Made by a program: the position numbers and the translations under genes
In this document: piece by piece, positions 8,721-18,025 of the stretch
Numbering within the stretch: position 1 is the stretch's first letter
How the letters are laid out: each line of letters starts with the position of its first letter
Assembly (NCBI RefSeq): GCF_030813515.1
Contig: NZ_JAUSUK010000001.1
Coordinates: 248,001-312,000 of the forward strand
Length of the DNA: 64,000 bases
Source: Rhodopseudomonas julia
GTDB lineage: Bacteria; Pseudomonadota; Alphaproteobacteria; Rhizobiales; Afifellaceae
Direction: 5' to 3'
The notes under the pieces: generated by a model
Databases searched by the model: none
What the model saw: only the letters and a program-made list of their open reading frames with translations
What the model was told of the DNA's origin: nothing

Positions 8721-10379
8721 ATGACCGAGAAGAAAAGTATAACTTTGACCCGGCGCGGTGCGCTCGGACTTATGGGCGCCGCCGGCGCCACCCTGATGGC
8801 CCCCAATCTGCTCGGCAAGCCGGCCTTTGCGCAGACCGAGGGCTCCCCGGAGGGCCGGGTGATCGTGGGCCTCGTGCAGGAACCCACCGTCTTCAACCCG
8901 TTGATGGTCAAAATCGAAGTCGACGACGGCGTGCACTTCTCGGTCTTCGACGCATTGTTCCGCTTCACGCCTGAAGGCGAGGTCGTGCCCAATCTCGCAA
9001 CCGAGGTGCCCACCCAGGCCAACGGCGGCATTTCCGAGGATGGCACCGAATGGCGCATCAAACTGCGCGACGACGTGAAATGGCACGACGGCAAGCCGTT
9101 TACGGCAGAAGATGTGAAATTCACGCTCGAGCTGATCGTGAATCCCGATTTCCGCGCCTGGCGAACGGCCGGGCATGCCTTTGTGCGCGACATCACCGTG
9201 GTCTCTCCGACGGAACTGACGTGGCGGATGGAAGAGCCGTTTTCGCCCTACCTGTCCTTCCTGACGGAAACCTTCATCGTTCCCAAACATGCCTTCGAAG
9301 GCGTCGAGGATCCCAACAGCGCTCCCTTCAACCAGAGTCCGATCGGCACCGGTGCGTTCAAATGGGACCGTCGTCTGGCCGGCGACCGCGTCGAACTGCT
9401 CGCCAATGCCGACTATCACGGCGAAGGACCCTACCTGGAACGGCTTGTATTCAAGTATATCCCGGACATCACCGTGCACTTCACGCAGTTCCGCAGCGGC
9501 GACATCGACCTTTTGGGCCGGATGTACATCACGCCGGACAATTACGAAGAAGCCAAGACCCTCTCCGATCGCACGCTGGTGCTGCAACCGGCTCCGTCGA
9601 TTGAATCGATCGCGCTCAACCTGGAGCGTCCGCAATTCAAGGAACTCGCGGTGCGCGAAGCCCTTTACGCGGCCATCGACAAGCAAGCGATCATCGACGC
9701 GATCTACTACGGGGTGCATGATCCTGTCGAAAGCTATGTGCCGCGCAACTCCTACTACTATTATCCGGACCTGCCGCTGCACGAATACTCGCCCGACAAG
9801 GCCAATGCGCTTCTCGACGAAGCCGGCTGGAAACGCGGGGCGGGCGGTATACGCGAAAAGGACGGCGTGCGGCTTTCCTTCAAGAACTCCACCACGTCCG
9901 GCAATCATCTGCGCGAACAGATGCAGCAATTCGTCCAGCAAATGCTGCAACAGGTCGGCGTCGAGATGACGATTGAAAACATGCCGGCTGCGGTGATGTG
10001 GGGCGATTTCTGGATGCAGTCGCGCTTCGACACGGCGGTCGTCGGCACCACCTACCTGATCGGCTCGGACCCGGACGTCACCAACCGCTTCCATTCTAAA
10101 GCGATCACCGCACAGGGCGGCTCCGGTTCAAACAACGTGCAGATCAAGAACGCCCGCATCGACGAGCTCCTGGAAAAGGGCACGCGCATCTTCGACCCGG
10201 CCGAGCGCAAGGTCATCTACGACGAGGTGCAACAGATCGTCCGTCACGAGCTGCCGTTCCTGCCACTCTTTGCCGAGAACTTCATTCACGGGCGCAAGTC
10301 CGGGATCGAGGGCTTCGAGCCCAACGGCAACACCCGCACGGAATCCTGGAACGCCGCCAGCTGGTATTGGGTCAGCTGA
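8721..10379 (+). CDS. ABC transporter substrate-binding protein, family 5, Tat-exported
   Basis: A 552-residue periplasmic solute-binding protein of the DppA/OppA class (SBP_bac_5). The N-terminus carries a twin-arginine signal (TRRGALGLMGAAGA at about 10-23) with cleavage likely after AFA near residue 37. The body has family-typical stretches such as WRIKLRDDVKWHDGKPFTAEDV. It captures the substrate for the permeases that follow. Family members bind peptides, opines, nickel complexes or glycosides, so sequence alone does not fix the ligand. The oxidase and aldehyde dehydrogenase nearby make an amine-containing ligand likely. Confidence 0.92.
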   Translation: MTEKKSITLTRRGALGLMGAAGATLMAPNLLGKPAFAQTEGSPEGRVIVGLVQEPTVFNPLMVKIEVDDGVHFSVFDALFRFTPEGEVVPNLATEVPTQANGGISEDGTEWRIKLRDDVKWHDGKPFTAEDVKFTLELIVNPDFRAWRTAGHAFVRDITVVSPTELTWRMEEPFSPYLSFLTETFIVPKHAFEGVEDPNSAPFNQSPIGTGAFKWDRRLAGDRVELLANADYHGEGPYLERLVFKYIPDITVHFTQFRSGDIDLLGRMYITPDNYEEAKTLSDRTLVLQPAPSIESIALNLERPQFKELAVREALYAAIDKQAIIDAIYYGVHDPVESYVPRNSYYYYPDLPLHEYSPDKANALLDEAGWKRGAGGIREKDGVRLSFKNSTTSGNHLREQMQQFVQQMLQQVGVEMTIENMPAAVMWGDFWMQSRFDTAVVGTTYLIGSDPDVTNRFHSKAITAQGGSGSNNVQIKNARIDELLEKGTRIFDPAERKVIYDEVQQIVRHELPFLPLFAENFIHGRKSGIEGFEPNGNTRTESWNAASWYWVS

Positions 10380-10389
10380 CATCTCTGGC

Positions 10390-10417
10390 GCCCGTCGCCG
10401 CCTCTGCGGCGGCGGGC
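10390..10417 (+). promoter_or_regulatory. Strong stem-loop between binding protein and permease genes
   Basis: Arms GCCCGTCGCCGC (10390-10401) and GCGGCGGCGGGC (10406-10417) form a 12-pair stem with one G-T pair and a four-base loop. No T-run follows, so full termination is unlikely. Its place, directly after the binding-protein stop, matches the stabilising or attenuating hairpins that let binding proteins outnumber their permeases. Confidence 0.55.
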
Positions 10418-10450
10418 CTGACGCCCACCTCGTATTTCCGAGACCGCTGA

Positions 10451-11401
10451 ATGCTCCCATTTCTGCTCAATCGCCTGTGGCAAAGCCTTCTTCTCCTTAT
10501 CATCGTGTCGATCATCGGCTTCACGATCCTCAACCTCATCCCGGGGGGGCCGCTGTCGCAATACGCGCTTGATCCGGGCATGACCGCTGCCGATCTGGAG
10601 CGTCTCAAAGAGCAGATGGGTCTGAACCGGCCGCTTCCGATCCAGTATCTGGACTGGGCCTGGCGGATGCTCCACGGCGATTGGGGCACGTCCTACCGTG
10701 ACGGCGCGCCGGTGACCGAAGTGATCGGGCGCCATATATTCGCGACCTTCATCCTGATGGGTTCGTCGATGGCCATTTCCATCGCCATCGGCACCTGGAT
10801 CGGGATCCGCGGGGCGACACACCGATATTCGCTCTTCGACTACACGGCCACCGTCGGCGCCATGGTGGCGTTGTCGATCCCAACCTTCTGGTTCGGCTTG
10901 GTCTCGATCTACATTTTCTCCTTGAAGCTCGGCTGGTTTCCTGCCGGGAACATGTACACGATCGGCAACGAAACGGTTCTGGGCTATCTGCATCATCTGA
11001 TCCTGCCCAGCCTCGTCCTGTCGCTCGTGCATGTCGCCGTGTGGAGCCGCTACATGCGGACGGCGACGCTCGACGTCATTCATCAGGACTTCGTCAAGAC
11101 CGCCCGCGCCAAGGGCGTCCGCGAAAAACGTGTGCTGATGAAGCATGTCGTCGGCAATGCCCTGCTGCCGATGATCACGCTCGCCGGAATGCAGCTGCCG
11201 CAGCTTCTGAGCGGCGCGCTGGTGACGGAGACCGTCTTCACCTGGCCCGGAATGGGACGGCTGTTCCTCGATAGCCTGAGCTACAGCGATTATCCGGTGG
11301 TCATGGGGCTGCTGATGCTTTCGGCCTTCCTGACGCTGCTCGGCAACCTGATCGCCGATATCGTCGTGTCGATGGTCGACCCGCGCATCCGTCTCGCCTG
11401 A
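10451..11401 (+). CDS. ABC transporter permease (DppB type)
   Basis: A 316-residue integral membrane permease of the BPD_transp_1 family. It starts with the DppB-type N-terminus (LLNRLWQSLLLLIIVSIIGF) and has about six membrane segments. The EAA loop near the C-terminal third (KTARAKGVREKRVLMKHV) contacts the ATPase. It forms the channel with the next gene's product, which starts 16 bases downstream. Confidence 0.92.
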   Translation: MLPFLLNRLWQSLLLLIIVSIIGFTILNLIPGGPLSQYALDPGMTAADLERLKEQMGLNRPLPIQYLDWAWRMLHGDWGTSYRDGAPVTEVIGRHIFATFILMGSSMAISIAIGTWIGIRGATHRYSLFDYTATVGAMVALSIPTFWFGLVSIYIFSLKLGWFPAGNMYTIGNETVLGYLHHLILPSLVLSLVHVAVWSRYMRTATLDVIHQDFVKTARAKGVREKRVLMKHVVGNALLPMITLAGMQLPQLLSGALVTETVFTWPGMGRLFLDSLSYSDYPVVMGLLMLSAFLTLLGNLIADIVVSMVDPRIRLA

Positions 11402-11417
11402 CCCAGAGGAGAGCGAC

Positions 11418-12305
11418 ATGACCGCACTTTCGGCAACCCCTCGATCCCCGCGTCGCGAACGTTGGTGGCGAAGCCGGACCGCCAGGCGTTTCATGCAGCA
11501 CAAGCTGGCGCTCGTGGGCGCCGTGATTATCGTGACGCTTGCGCTGGCCTGCATTTTTGGGCCTTGGCTGCTGCCGCACGACTCGCTGCAGATCGACATC
11601 CGTGCACGCTTTTCGCCGCCGTTCACCGGCGACCATTATCTCGGCACCGATCCCCTCGGGCGGGATCTTGCCGCGCGCCTGCTGGAGGCCGGCCGGATCT
11701 CCCTTCTGGTTGGGCTGATCGCGATGATCCTTTCCACCTTCGTCGGCGCTCTCGTCGGCGTGGTCGCCGGCTATCGTGGCGGGTGGATCGGCTCTGTGCT
11801 CATGCGTCTGGTCGACGCCTTCCTGGCATTCCCCTCGATCTTCCTCGTCCTCGCATTGGCCGCCGTCCTCAAACCGAGCCCCGCCGTGATCACGGTGATC
11901 ATCGCGCTCACCAGCTGGATGGAAGTGTCGCGCATCGTCGAGGCCGAAGTCCGCTCGCTGCGGGAGCGTGAATTCGTCCTGGCAGGCCAGATGCTTGGCC
12001 TTAGTCGCAGCCACATGATGTTCCGTGAAGTGCTGCCCAATGCCATGGGGCCGATCATCGTCGCCGCGACACTCACCGTGGCGCGCGCGATCCTGACCGA
12101 GGCTTATGTCAGCTTTCTCGGCTATGGCATCCAGCCGCCGCTACCCAGCTGGGGCAACATGCTGAACGGCGCCCAGCAATATCTGGAAACTGCGCCCTGG
12201 CTCGCCATCGTTCCCGGAATCGCGATCACAATGGCCGTCACCGGCTTCAACTTCATCGGAGACGGCCTGCGCGATGCCCTGGATGTACGTGCCGACGGGG
12301 GATGA
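11418..12305 (+). CDS. ABC transporter permease (DppC type)
   Basis: A 295-residue partner permease of the DppC class. It has the usual N-terminal cytoplasmic stretch, a first membrane helix at about 33-53, the HYLGTDPLGRDLAARLL signature in the following periplasmic part, and an EAA loop (REFVLAGQMLGLSRSHMMFREV). An AGAGGAGAG ribosome site precedes the ATG. Last gene of the importer operon. It is convergent with the RTX lipase, with no clear terminator in the 95-base gap. Confidence 0.92.
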   Translation: MTALSATPRSPRRERWWRSRTARRFMQHKLALVGAVIIVTLALACIFGPWLLPHDSLQIDIRARFSPPFTGDHYLGTDPLGRDLAARLLEAGRISLLVGLIAMILSTFVGALVGVVAGYRGGWIGSVLMRLVDAFLAFPSIFLVLALAAVLKPSPAVITVIIALTSWMEVSRIVEAEVRSLREREFVLAGQMLGLSRSHMMFREVLPNAMGPIIVAATLTVARAILTEAYVSFLGYGIQPPLPSWGNMLNGAQQYLETAPWLAIVPGIAITMAVTGFNFIGDGLRDALDVRADGG

Positions 12306-12400
12306 CAAGTGCGATACCGCGGCAACACCTGCCCGGCGCAAAAGGCAAGGGCCGCGAGGGATGTCCACGCGCGACGGAGCGCATTGAAGAGGCGAAAAAC

Positions 12401-14560
12401 TCAGGCGTAGAGATCGAGGTCGAACGTCTCCATCGTCTGCCCGACAAAGACGACGCTGCCGCCACCCGACAAGGCCAGGACGAGATCGCCATCGTCGTTC
12501 TCCGAGGCCGTCGCCGTCTGCCCCTCAAGATCGATTGCGTCGCCCTCATCCTGATCGAAGTCGACGACGATGTCGGCACCGCTGGCTGCGCCGAAAACGA
12601 AGAGATCGCTGCCTGAGCCTCCATAGAGGATATCGGCACCGGCACCGCCGGTGAGCGTGTCCGCGCCGGCTCCCGCATAGAGGGTATCGTTGCCGTCGCC
12701 ACCGTCGAGAAGGTCGTTGCCCTCCCGCGCGCCGATAACGTCGTTGCCGGCGCCACCATAGGCCGTGTCGGATCCCGCGCCCAACCAGAGCTGATCGGCG
12801 CTATCACCGCCATAGACGATGTCGTCACCGACGCCGCCGAAAGCGAGATCATTGCCCGAACCGCCACCGATCTCGTCCGCCCCGCTGCCGCCGAAGAGGC
12901 TGTCGTCGCCGCTGCCACTCCACAACGTGTCGTCCCCGTCGCCACCGCCAAGCTGGTCGTTGGCGGTTCCGCCATAGGCGAGGTCGCCGCCCGCGCCGCC
13001 ATAGAGCGTGTCCGCGCCGGTGCCACCTATCATGGTGTCGTCGCCGGTGCCGCCGAAGACGAGATCGAGGCCGTCTCCGGCGTTCACATCGTCGTCCCCG
13101 CCACCGCCATAAACCGTATCGTCACCGACGCCCGAAGCGATGACATCGCGGCCGGTCGATCCCGGCACGTCGCCCAGGACCACATCGTCGCCTGAGCCTG
13201 CATTGAGCCGATCGTCACCGGCGCCGCCGGTGAGGAAATCATCGCCGCTGCCGGTCGTGATCGTGTCTCTTCCATCGAGCCCCATGATGAAAATATCGTC
13301 GCTGGCCGAGGCGTAATTGCCTTCGTCGTCGATCGGCACGTTCCAACCGTTCACTTGATTGTCGTCGGAGACGTCGTCGAGGCGCTCGTTGGTGCCATTC
13401 AAGGTGATGTAGCGGTCGTAATCGAGCGTCGGCGCCACGCCGGCAACGAGCGCGAACTCGCCTTCGACGAGCTCATAGAAACTCGCATAATGCTCGGCAA
13501 GAAAGTTCGTATCGAAGGATTTCGAGATCGCATACTGGTCGATCAGGGGCGCATCGAACTGGACGCGGTTGTCCTCAAAGTGGATCTGATCGCCAAGGGC
13601 TGCGACCGCCGCTGCAGTGATCGGCGCCTGGGTTGGATCCTGGAACAGATGCTCGACCGCATCGTAGGCGCCCGGATTGCGCACGATGTCTTCCGAATGG
13701 TCGAGCTGCGAATACCAATCCGGCGTATTGAACGAGACCGAAACCCCGTCGATATCGACGATCGAGCTGTCGTAATCGCCCATCAAGGTGAGCGCGATCG
13801 GATCGACCCCGGCGGAGGCGAGCGCGACGACTTCAAGCTCCACACCGTCGACGGCCGCAAAGCGCGCCCCGTCGTAGATGGTGAAGAGGTCCGCCACGGT
13901 GCCGCCCAGGCTGTGGCCTGAGACCACCACCTTGGTCACGTCGTTGGCCGGATCCTCGACATATTCCAACGCCTGGTCGATGAACGCCCGCAGTTGCTCG
14001 TAGTAGCGCGTCTGGCCGATGCCGGTGCCAGCTTCTCCATCGGCGAAGATGCCGTCCGCATCGGTGCCGCGGAACGTGAGATAGAGCGTGTTGCCGGCGT
14101 CGTTTTCCTTGATCGCCGCGAGAGCAACAGCCCCCGCCGGCGTGAAGACGCTTTCATCACCATCCTCGTCCACGCGGTAATTGTTGCGGTAGAGGTCGCC
14201 GGCATAGGTGTAGTTCTGGTCGTAACCGTCGTTCGTCTCGCTCGCGCCGATATCACCGGCGTCAAAGCCGAGTTCTGAGGAGGAAAGCGTCTTGAAGCCG
14301 AACTGCGCCAGGTAAAGATCGTAGCGGTCATAGACATTGAGATCCGACCGCAAGCCGACGTCATCGGGATCGCTGCCGGCGTTGTAATCGGCGCGATATT
14401 CATCCGGAAGAGCATCGGCTCCTCCGTAGATCGCACGATTGAGAAGAACGACATCGCCCAGGACATCGACGGCACCCTGTGAAATGTCCGCATCTGCAGA
14501 TGTCACCGCAGAAGAAAGCGCAATTTCACTTCCCGTCTCCCACACCAGCCCCATCCTCAT
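12401..14560 (-). CDS. RTX-repeat secreted lipase / esterase
   Basis: A 719-residue acidic protein without cysteine. The N-terminal part is a class 3 lipase-like alpha/beta hydrolase with an RGTDA oxyanion-type motif near 164-168 and nucleophile elbow GHSLGG at 215-220. From about 428 to 672 there are roughly two dozen glycine-aspartate nonapeptide repeats (GGxGxDxLx), which fold into a calcium-binding parallel beta-roll. The short C-terminal tail follows the pattern of type I secretion signals (hydrophobic and acidic end, DLDLYA). There is no N-terminal signal peptide. No type I secretion ABC/HlyD genes are in the window. The start is ambiguous between the first ATG and the one two codons later. 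Confidence 0.85.
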   Translation of the reverse strand: MRMGLVWETGSEIALSSAVTSADADISQGAVDVLGDVVLLNRAIYGGADALPDEYRADYNAGSDPDDVGLRSDLNVYDRYDLYLAQFGFKTLSSSELGFDAGDIGASETNDGYDQNYTYAGDLYRNNYRVDEDGDESVFTPAGAVALAAIKENDAGNTLYLTFRGTDADGIFADGEAGTGIGQTRYYEQLRAFIDQALEYVEDPANDVTKVVVSGHSLGGTVADLFTIYDGARFAAVDGVELEVVALASAGVDPIALTLMGDYDSSIVDIDGVSVSFNTPDWYSQLDHSEDIVRNPGAYDAVEHLFQDPTQAPITAAAVAALGDQIHFEDNRVQFDAPLIDQYAISKSFDTNFLAEHYASFYELVEGEFALVAGVAPTLDYDRYITLNGTNERLDDVSDDNQVNGWNVPIDDEGNYASASDDIFIMGLDGRDTITTGSGDDFLTGGAGDDRLNAGSGDDVVLGDVPGSTGRDVIASGVGDDTVYGGGGDDDVNAGDGLDLVFGGTGDDTMIGGTGADTLYGGAGGDLAYGGTANDQLGGGDGDDTLWSGSGDDSLFGGSGADEIGGGSGNDLAFGGVGDDIVYGGDSADQLWLGAGSDTAYGGAGNDVIGAREGNDLLDGGDGNDTLYAGAGADTLTGGAGADILYGGSGSDLFVFGAASGADIVVDFDQDEGDAIDLEGQTATASENDDGDLVLALSGGGSVVFVGQTMETFDLDLYA

Positions 14561-14746
14561 GCCCCACTGACGTCATCGATGAGGTTTGATCTTAGGCGGG
14601 GGCAGATGACGAAAGAAAGACGTAAAGATGAGCTGCCTGTGTATCCGCGATCGCGCAACCGATGCGGCGACGGAGCGCTCCGATGCGTCAGTGCGCGCTG
14701 GCGCCGCCCCTTCTGCCGGTGACCCGATTGCTGTCATAAGGATGCC

Positions 14747-16105
14747 ATGTCCTTCTTTCTCGCCTCAGAGCTTGCCGCCTTTGCGCCAGGCGACGCGCGC
14801 CTCCTGAACGAGGCCGGCGCCGAGCCGGGCCGGCCGATCGTGGTAGGCACCGCCTCGGCGGAGATCCTGGCGCGGATTGCCTTCGCCGCGCCGCATCTGC
14901 GGACGCCGCTCTTTCCGATCGATCCAGCCCTTCCGCAGGCGGTCGTCGCCGATCTCATCGCCCAATCGGGGGCCGGACTTGTCGTCGGAGAGCGGCCGGT
15001 CGAGGGCCCGGGCTTTCTTTCGACCGACGCCTTTTCGGACGCGTCTCAGATCGCAGGGCCCTCACCCTCCCGCCGCTGGGTGGCGCCTTCCGGCATCGCG
15101 CTTCTCGTCGCCACGTCCGGCAGCACGGGACACCCAAAGGCGGTGATGCTGTCGGGCGCCAATCTTCAAGCCGCGGCGCGCGCGGGCGCGACAGTGGCAC
15201 CGCTTCAGGCCGGAGACCTCTGGCTTGCCTGTCTGCCGCTCTTCCATATCGGCGGCTTTTCTATCCTGGTGCGCACGGCGCTGGCGGGAGCCGAGGCGCT
15301 AATTGCCGAAAAATTCGATGCGACGACCATCCTAAATGCTTTACGCGAGCGACACGTCACGCACCTCTCCCTGGTGCCGGCGATGCTTTCCCGTCTTCTC
15401 GATGCCGACGAAGAAGACGCGCCCGAAAGCCTGCGGCATGTGCTGATCGGCGGGGCGGCGCTCTCGCCGGAGCTTGCCGAGCGGGCAGCATCCCGCGGCT
15501 GGCCGATCCAGCCGACCTACGGGATGAGCGAAACGGCCTCGCAGCTTGCCACCCTCCCCGCTTTGCCGCGTCCGTGGCGGGCCGGCTTCGTCGGACAACC
15601 GCTTGGCGAAACCGAGGTAGCGCTCGATCCATCGGGAAAACTCAAAGTTCGCGGGCCGAACGTCATGGCGGGCTATGCCAATCCGACACTTGCCCCAGGC
15701 GACGGGCTTTCGGGCGGCTGGTTCCTCACGGCCGATCTGGCCGAGATCGACGAAACGGGCGCAATCACCATCCTCGGCCGCGCCGACGACGTCATCGTGA
15801 GTGGCGGCAAGAAGATCATGCCGCAAAGCGTGGAAGCGCTGCTTGCCAAGGCTCCGGGAGTTGCGGCCGTGGCCGTCACCGGGCGGGCCGACCCGGTCTG
15901 GGGGGAGATCGTCACCGCGGTCTATGCCGGCAGAATCGACGAAGCGGCGCTGCTTGCCTGGTGCCGCGATCATATCGAAGGTGCGCTTCGCCCGCGCGCG
16001 GTCGTGCAGGTTGCGGCACTGCCGCTGCTTGCGAGCGGCAAGCCCGACCGTTCAGCCCTGAAACAGATCGCCGCCGGGCAGGTGATCGAAAGGGGCAAGG
16101 CCTAG
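14747..16105 (+). CDS. menE: o-Succinylbenzoate--CoA ligase (MenE-type acyl-CoA synthetase)
   Basis: ATP-dependent ligase that activates o-succinylbenzoate to its CoA thioester in menaquinone synthesis. The 452-residue ANL-family protein is short, as usual for MenE. It has the P-loop (ATSGSTGHPKAV), the adenylate motif YGMSET, and a C-terminal domain with GGKKIMPQSVE and the catalytic lysine region GKPDRSALK near the end. AAGGA precedes the ATG. The assignment rests on this family plus the men genes facing it. Its 3' end overlaps the convergent menC by 54 bases. Confidence 0.85.
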   Translation: MSFFLASELAAFAPGDARLLNEAGAEPGRPIVVGTASAEILARIAFAAPHLRTPLFPIDPALPQAVVADLIAQSGAGLVVGERPVEGPGFLSTDAFSDASQIAGPSPSRRWVAPSGIALLVATSGSTGHPKAVMLSGANLQAAARAGATVAPLQAGDLWLACLPLFHIGGFSILVRTALAGAEALIAEKFDATTILNALRERHVTHLSLVPAMLSRLLDADEEDAPESLRHVLIGGAALSPELAERAASRGWPIQPTYGMSETASQLATLPALPRPWRAGFVGQPLGETEVALDPSGKLKVRGPNVMAGYANPTLAPGDGLSGGWFLTADLAEIDETGAITILGRADDVIVSGGKKIMPQSVEALLAKAPGVAAVAVTGRADPVWGEIVTAVYAGRIDEAALLAWCRDHIEGALRPRAVVQVAALPLLASGKPDRSALKQIAAGQVIERGKA

Positions 16106-17143
16106 ACCCGGGCGGTCCGGTAGCCGGATCATGCCGGTCTCGATCGGCGGCGGCGCGGCCACGTCCTCGGCGAGCCAGGAGAGCGTACCGAGGCCGTGCG
16201 CGAGACGCTGCCCCGCCGGCAGAGCGGCGGCGAGATGGGCTGCCGCCATGACACCGATGGCGGAATCGACGACGGAGGTCAGAACGAGCTCCACGCCGGC
16301 CTGATGCGCGCGGCGCGCGAGATCAAGCGTCGCGGCCATGCCGCCGATGCGCGCCGGCTTGACGACAAGGCGGCGAACGGCACGCGCCTCAAGCAGCGCA
16401 TCCACCCCCAGCACCGGTACGGATTCATCGGCGGCAAGCGGAAACGGCAGCTCCGCCTGCAGGGATGCGAGCGCCTCCGGCGTCGGCCCTGAGAGCGGCT
16501 CCTCGACACCATCGACGCGCAGGCCGTCCATTTCCGCGAGCGCATTCAGGACACAACGCGCGTCCGCTCTTTCCCAGGCGCGGTTGGCGTCGAAGCGAAA
16601 GGACAGCACCCCCCCACTCGCTTCGACCACCTCTTTCAAGGCGGCAAGCTCGCTCTCCACGGGATCGACACCGAGCTTGATCTTGGCGACGGCAAAACCC
16701 GCCTCGGCGGCTCTCACCGCGCGGCCGGCGCAGCCTTCGTCGAGGCGGCCGAGAGCGGCGTTCACGGGCACGTCAGCCGCAGAAGTCTCGCTCAGAAGCC
16801 GGTGCAACGGCAGGCCGCGCTTCCTTGCGCAGAGATCGAGACAGGCGGTCTCGACGGCCCAGCGCACCTGCGGCTGAGCGATCGTCGCGACGAAATCACC
16901 TGCGAGCGGATCGACATCCTCACCCGGCAGCGTGCGCAAAACGTCGTCGAGCGCGCAAAAAGTCTCGGCATGACCCTTCTCGCCGGAGCTCGGCAGCGGC
17001 GCGCAATCGCCAAAGCCGACGAGGCCATCCGAGGCGAGCGCGACGATGCGTCCGTGCCGCGTCGTCATCGTTGCGCTTGCCGCCACCCAGGGCCGGGCGA
17101 GCCTCAGCGCATAAGGGCGAGAGATGGCTTCCTCGATGCGCAT
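16052..17143 (-). CDS. menC: o-Succinylbenzoate synthase
   Basis: Enolase-superfamily enzyme that dehydrates SHCHC to o-succinylbenzoate. The 363-residue protein keeps the catalytic layout: lysine pair in KIK (AVAKIKLG), metal ligands in FDAN, EEPL and ADES, and the second catalytic lysine in VVKPA. Members of this subfamily can also be N-succinylamino-acid racemases, but the menF-D-B genes directly upstream support OSB synthase. It starts 45 bases after the menB stop, and its last 54 bases overlap menE on the other strand. Confidence 0.88.
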   Translation of the reverse strand: MRIEEAISRPYALRLARPWVAASATMTTRHGRIVALASDGLVGFGDCAPLPSSGEKGHAETFCALDDVLRTLPGEDVDPLAGDFVATIAQPQVRWAVETACLDLCARKRGLPLHRLLSETSAADVPVNAALGRLDEGCAGRAVRAAEAGFAVAKIKLGVDPVESELAALKEVVEASGGVLSFRFDANRAWERADARCVLNALAEMDGLRVDGVEEPLSGPTPEALASLQAELPFPLAADESVPVLGVDALLEARAVRRLVVKPARIGGMAATLDLARRAHQAGVELVLTSVVDSAIGVMAAAHLAAALPAGQRLAHGLGTLSWLAEDVAAPPPIETGMIRLPDRPGLGLAPFDHLPGGDLFQG

Positions 17144-17188
17144 TCGGACACGTCCGCCGGGAGGTTTTGGCGCGGCGATCGGGCCGCC

Positions 17189-18025
17189 TCAGGGGCGCGG
17201 CGGAAAGCGCGAGAAATCAGGCGCCCGCTTTTCGTTGAAAGCGTTGCGGCCCTCCTGGCCTTCATCGGTCATGTAGAAGAGCGCGGTCGCATTGCCAGCG
17301 AGCTCCTGCACGCCCGAAAGCCCGTCGGTGTCGGCGTTAAAGCCAGCCTTCAAGACACGAAGTGCCGTCGGCGACAGGCGCAGCATCTCTCGGCACCAGG
17401 AGACCGTCTCTTCCTCCAGCCGGTCGAGCGGCACGACGGTGTTCACCATGCCCATATCGAGCGCCTGTTGCGCATCGTATTGACGGCACAGGAACCAGAT
17501 CTCCTTCGCCTTCTTCAACCCAACCGTGCGTGCCATCAGCCCGGCGCCAAGACCCGCATCAAAGGAGCCGACGCGCGGACCGGTCTGGCCGAAACGGGCA
17601 TTGTCGGCCGCAATCGTCAGGTCGCAGACGAGCTGCAGGACATTGCCGCCGCCGATCGCATAGCCTGCCACCATGGCGACAACCGGTTTCGGCAAAGTGC
17701 GGATCATGCGTTGCAGATCGAGAGCGTTCAGATGGTGGACGCCCGCCTGGTCCTTGTAGCCGCCGTCATCGCCGCGGATCTTCTGGTCGCCGCCGGCGCA
17801 GAAGGCGTCCGGCCCGGCGCCGCAAAGGATGATGACGCCGACGTCCTGATCGAGACGCGCAAGATGCAGCGCCGTCATGATCTCTTCCAGCGTCTCCGGC
17901 CGGAAGGCGTTGCGCACATGCGGGCGGTTGATGGTGATCTTGGCGATCCCGTCGGCCTTGTCGAAAAGGATGTCGGTGAAATTCTGCCCCGGCACCGTCT
18001 GCCAGGCGATCGTTGCGTCACTCAT
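17189..18025 (-). CDS. menB: 1,4-Dihydroxy-2-naphthoyl-CoA synthase
   Basis: Crotonase-family enzyme that closes the second ring of the naphthoquinone from o-succinylbenzoyl-CoA. At 278 residues it matches MenB. Diagnostic stretches include the oxyanion-hole region [16 protein letters not shown] and the MenB-specific [13 protein letters not shown] and [16 protein letters not shown]. The start overlaps the menD stop in ATGA, indicating translational coupling. Confidence 0.95.
   Translation of the reverse strand: MSDATIAWQTVPGQNFTDILFDKADGIAKITINRPHVRNAFRPETLEEIMTALHLARLDQDVGVIILCGAGPDAFCAGGDQKIRGDDGGYKDQAGVHHLNALDLQRMIRTLPKPVVAMVAGYAIGGGNVLQLVCDLTIAADNARFGQTGPRVGSFDAGLGAGLMARTVGLKKAKEIWFLCRQYDAQQALDMGMVNTVVPLDRLEEETVSWCREMLRLSPTALRVLKAGFNADTDGLSGVQELAGNATALFYMTDEGQEGRNAFNEKRAPDFSRFPPRP

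Noticed and set aside
8625-10094. 489-codon minus-strand frame opposite the binding protein
   Set aside because: Antisense to a recognisable family 5 binding protein; no domain content.
12600-13260. DNA-level repeats that could suggest a CRISPR or tandem-repeat array
   Set aside because: They are degenerate 27-base units encoding RTX nonapeptides within a gene, with no identical direct repeats or spacers.
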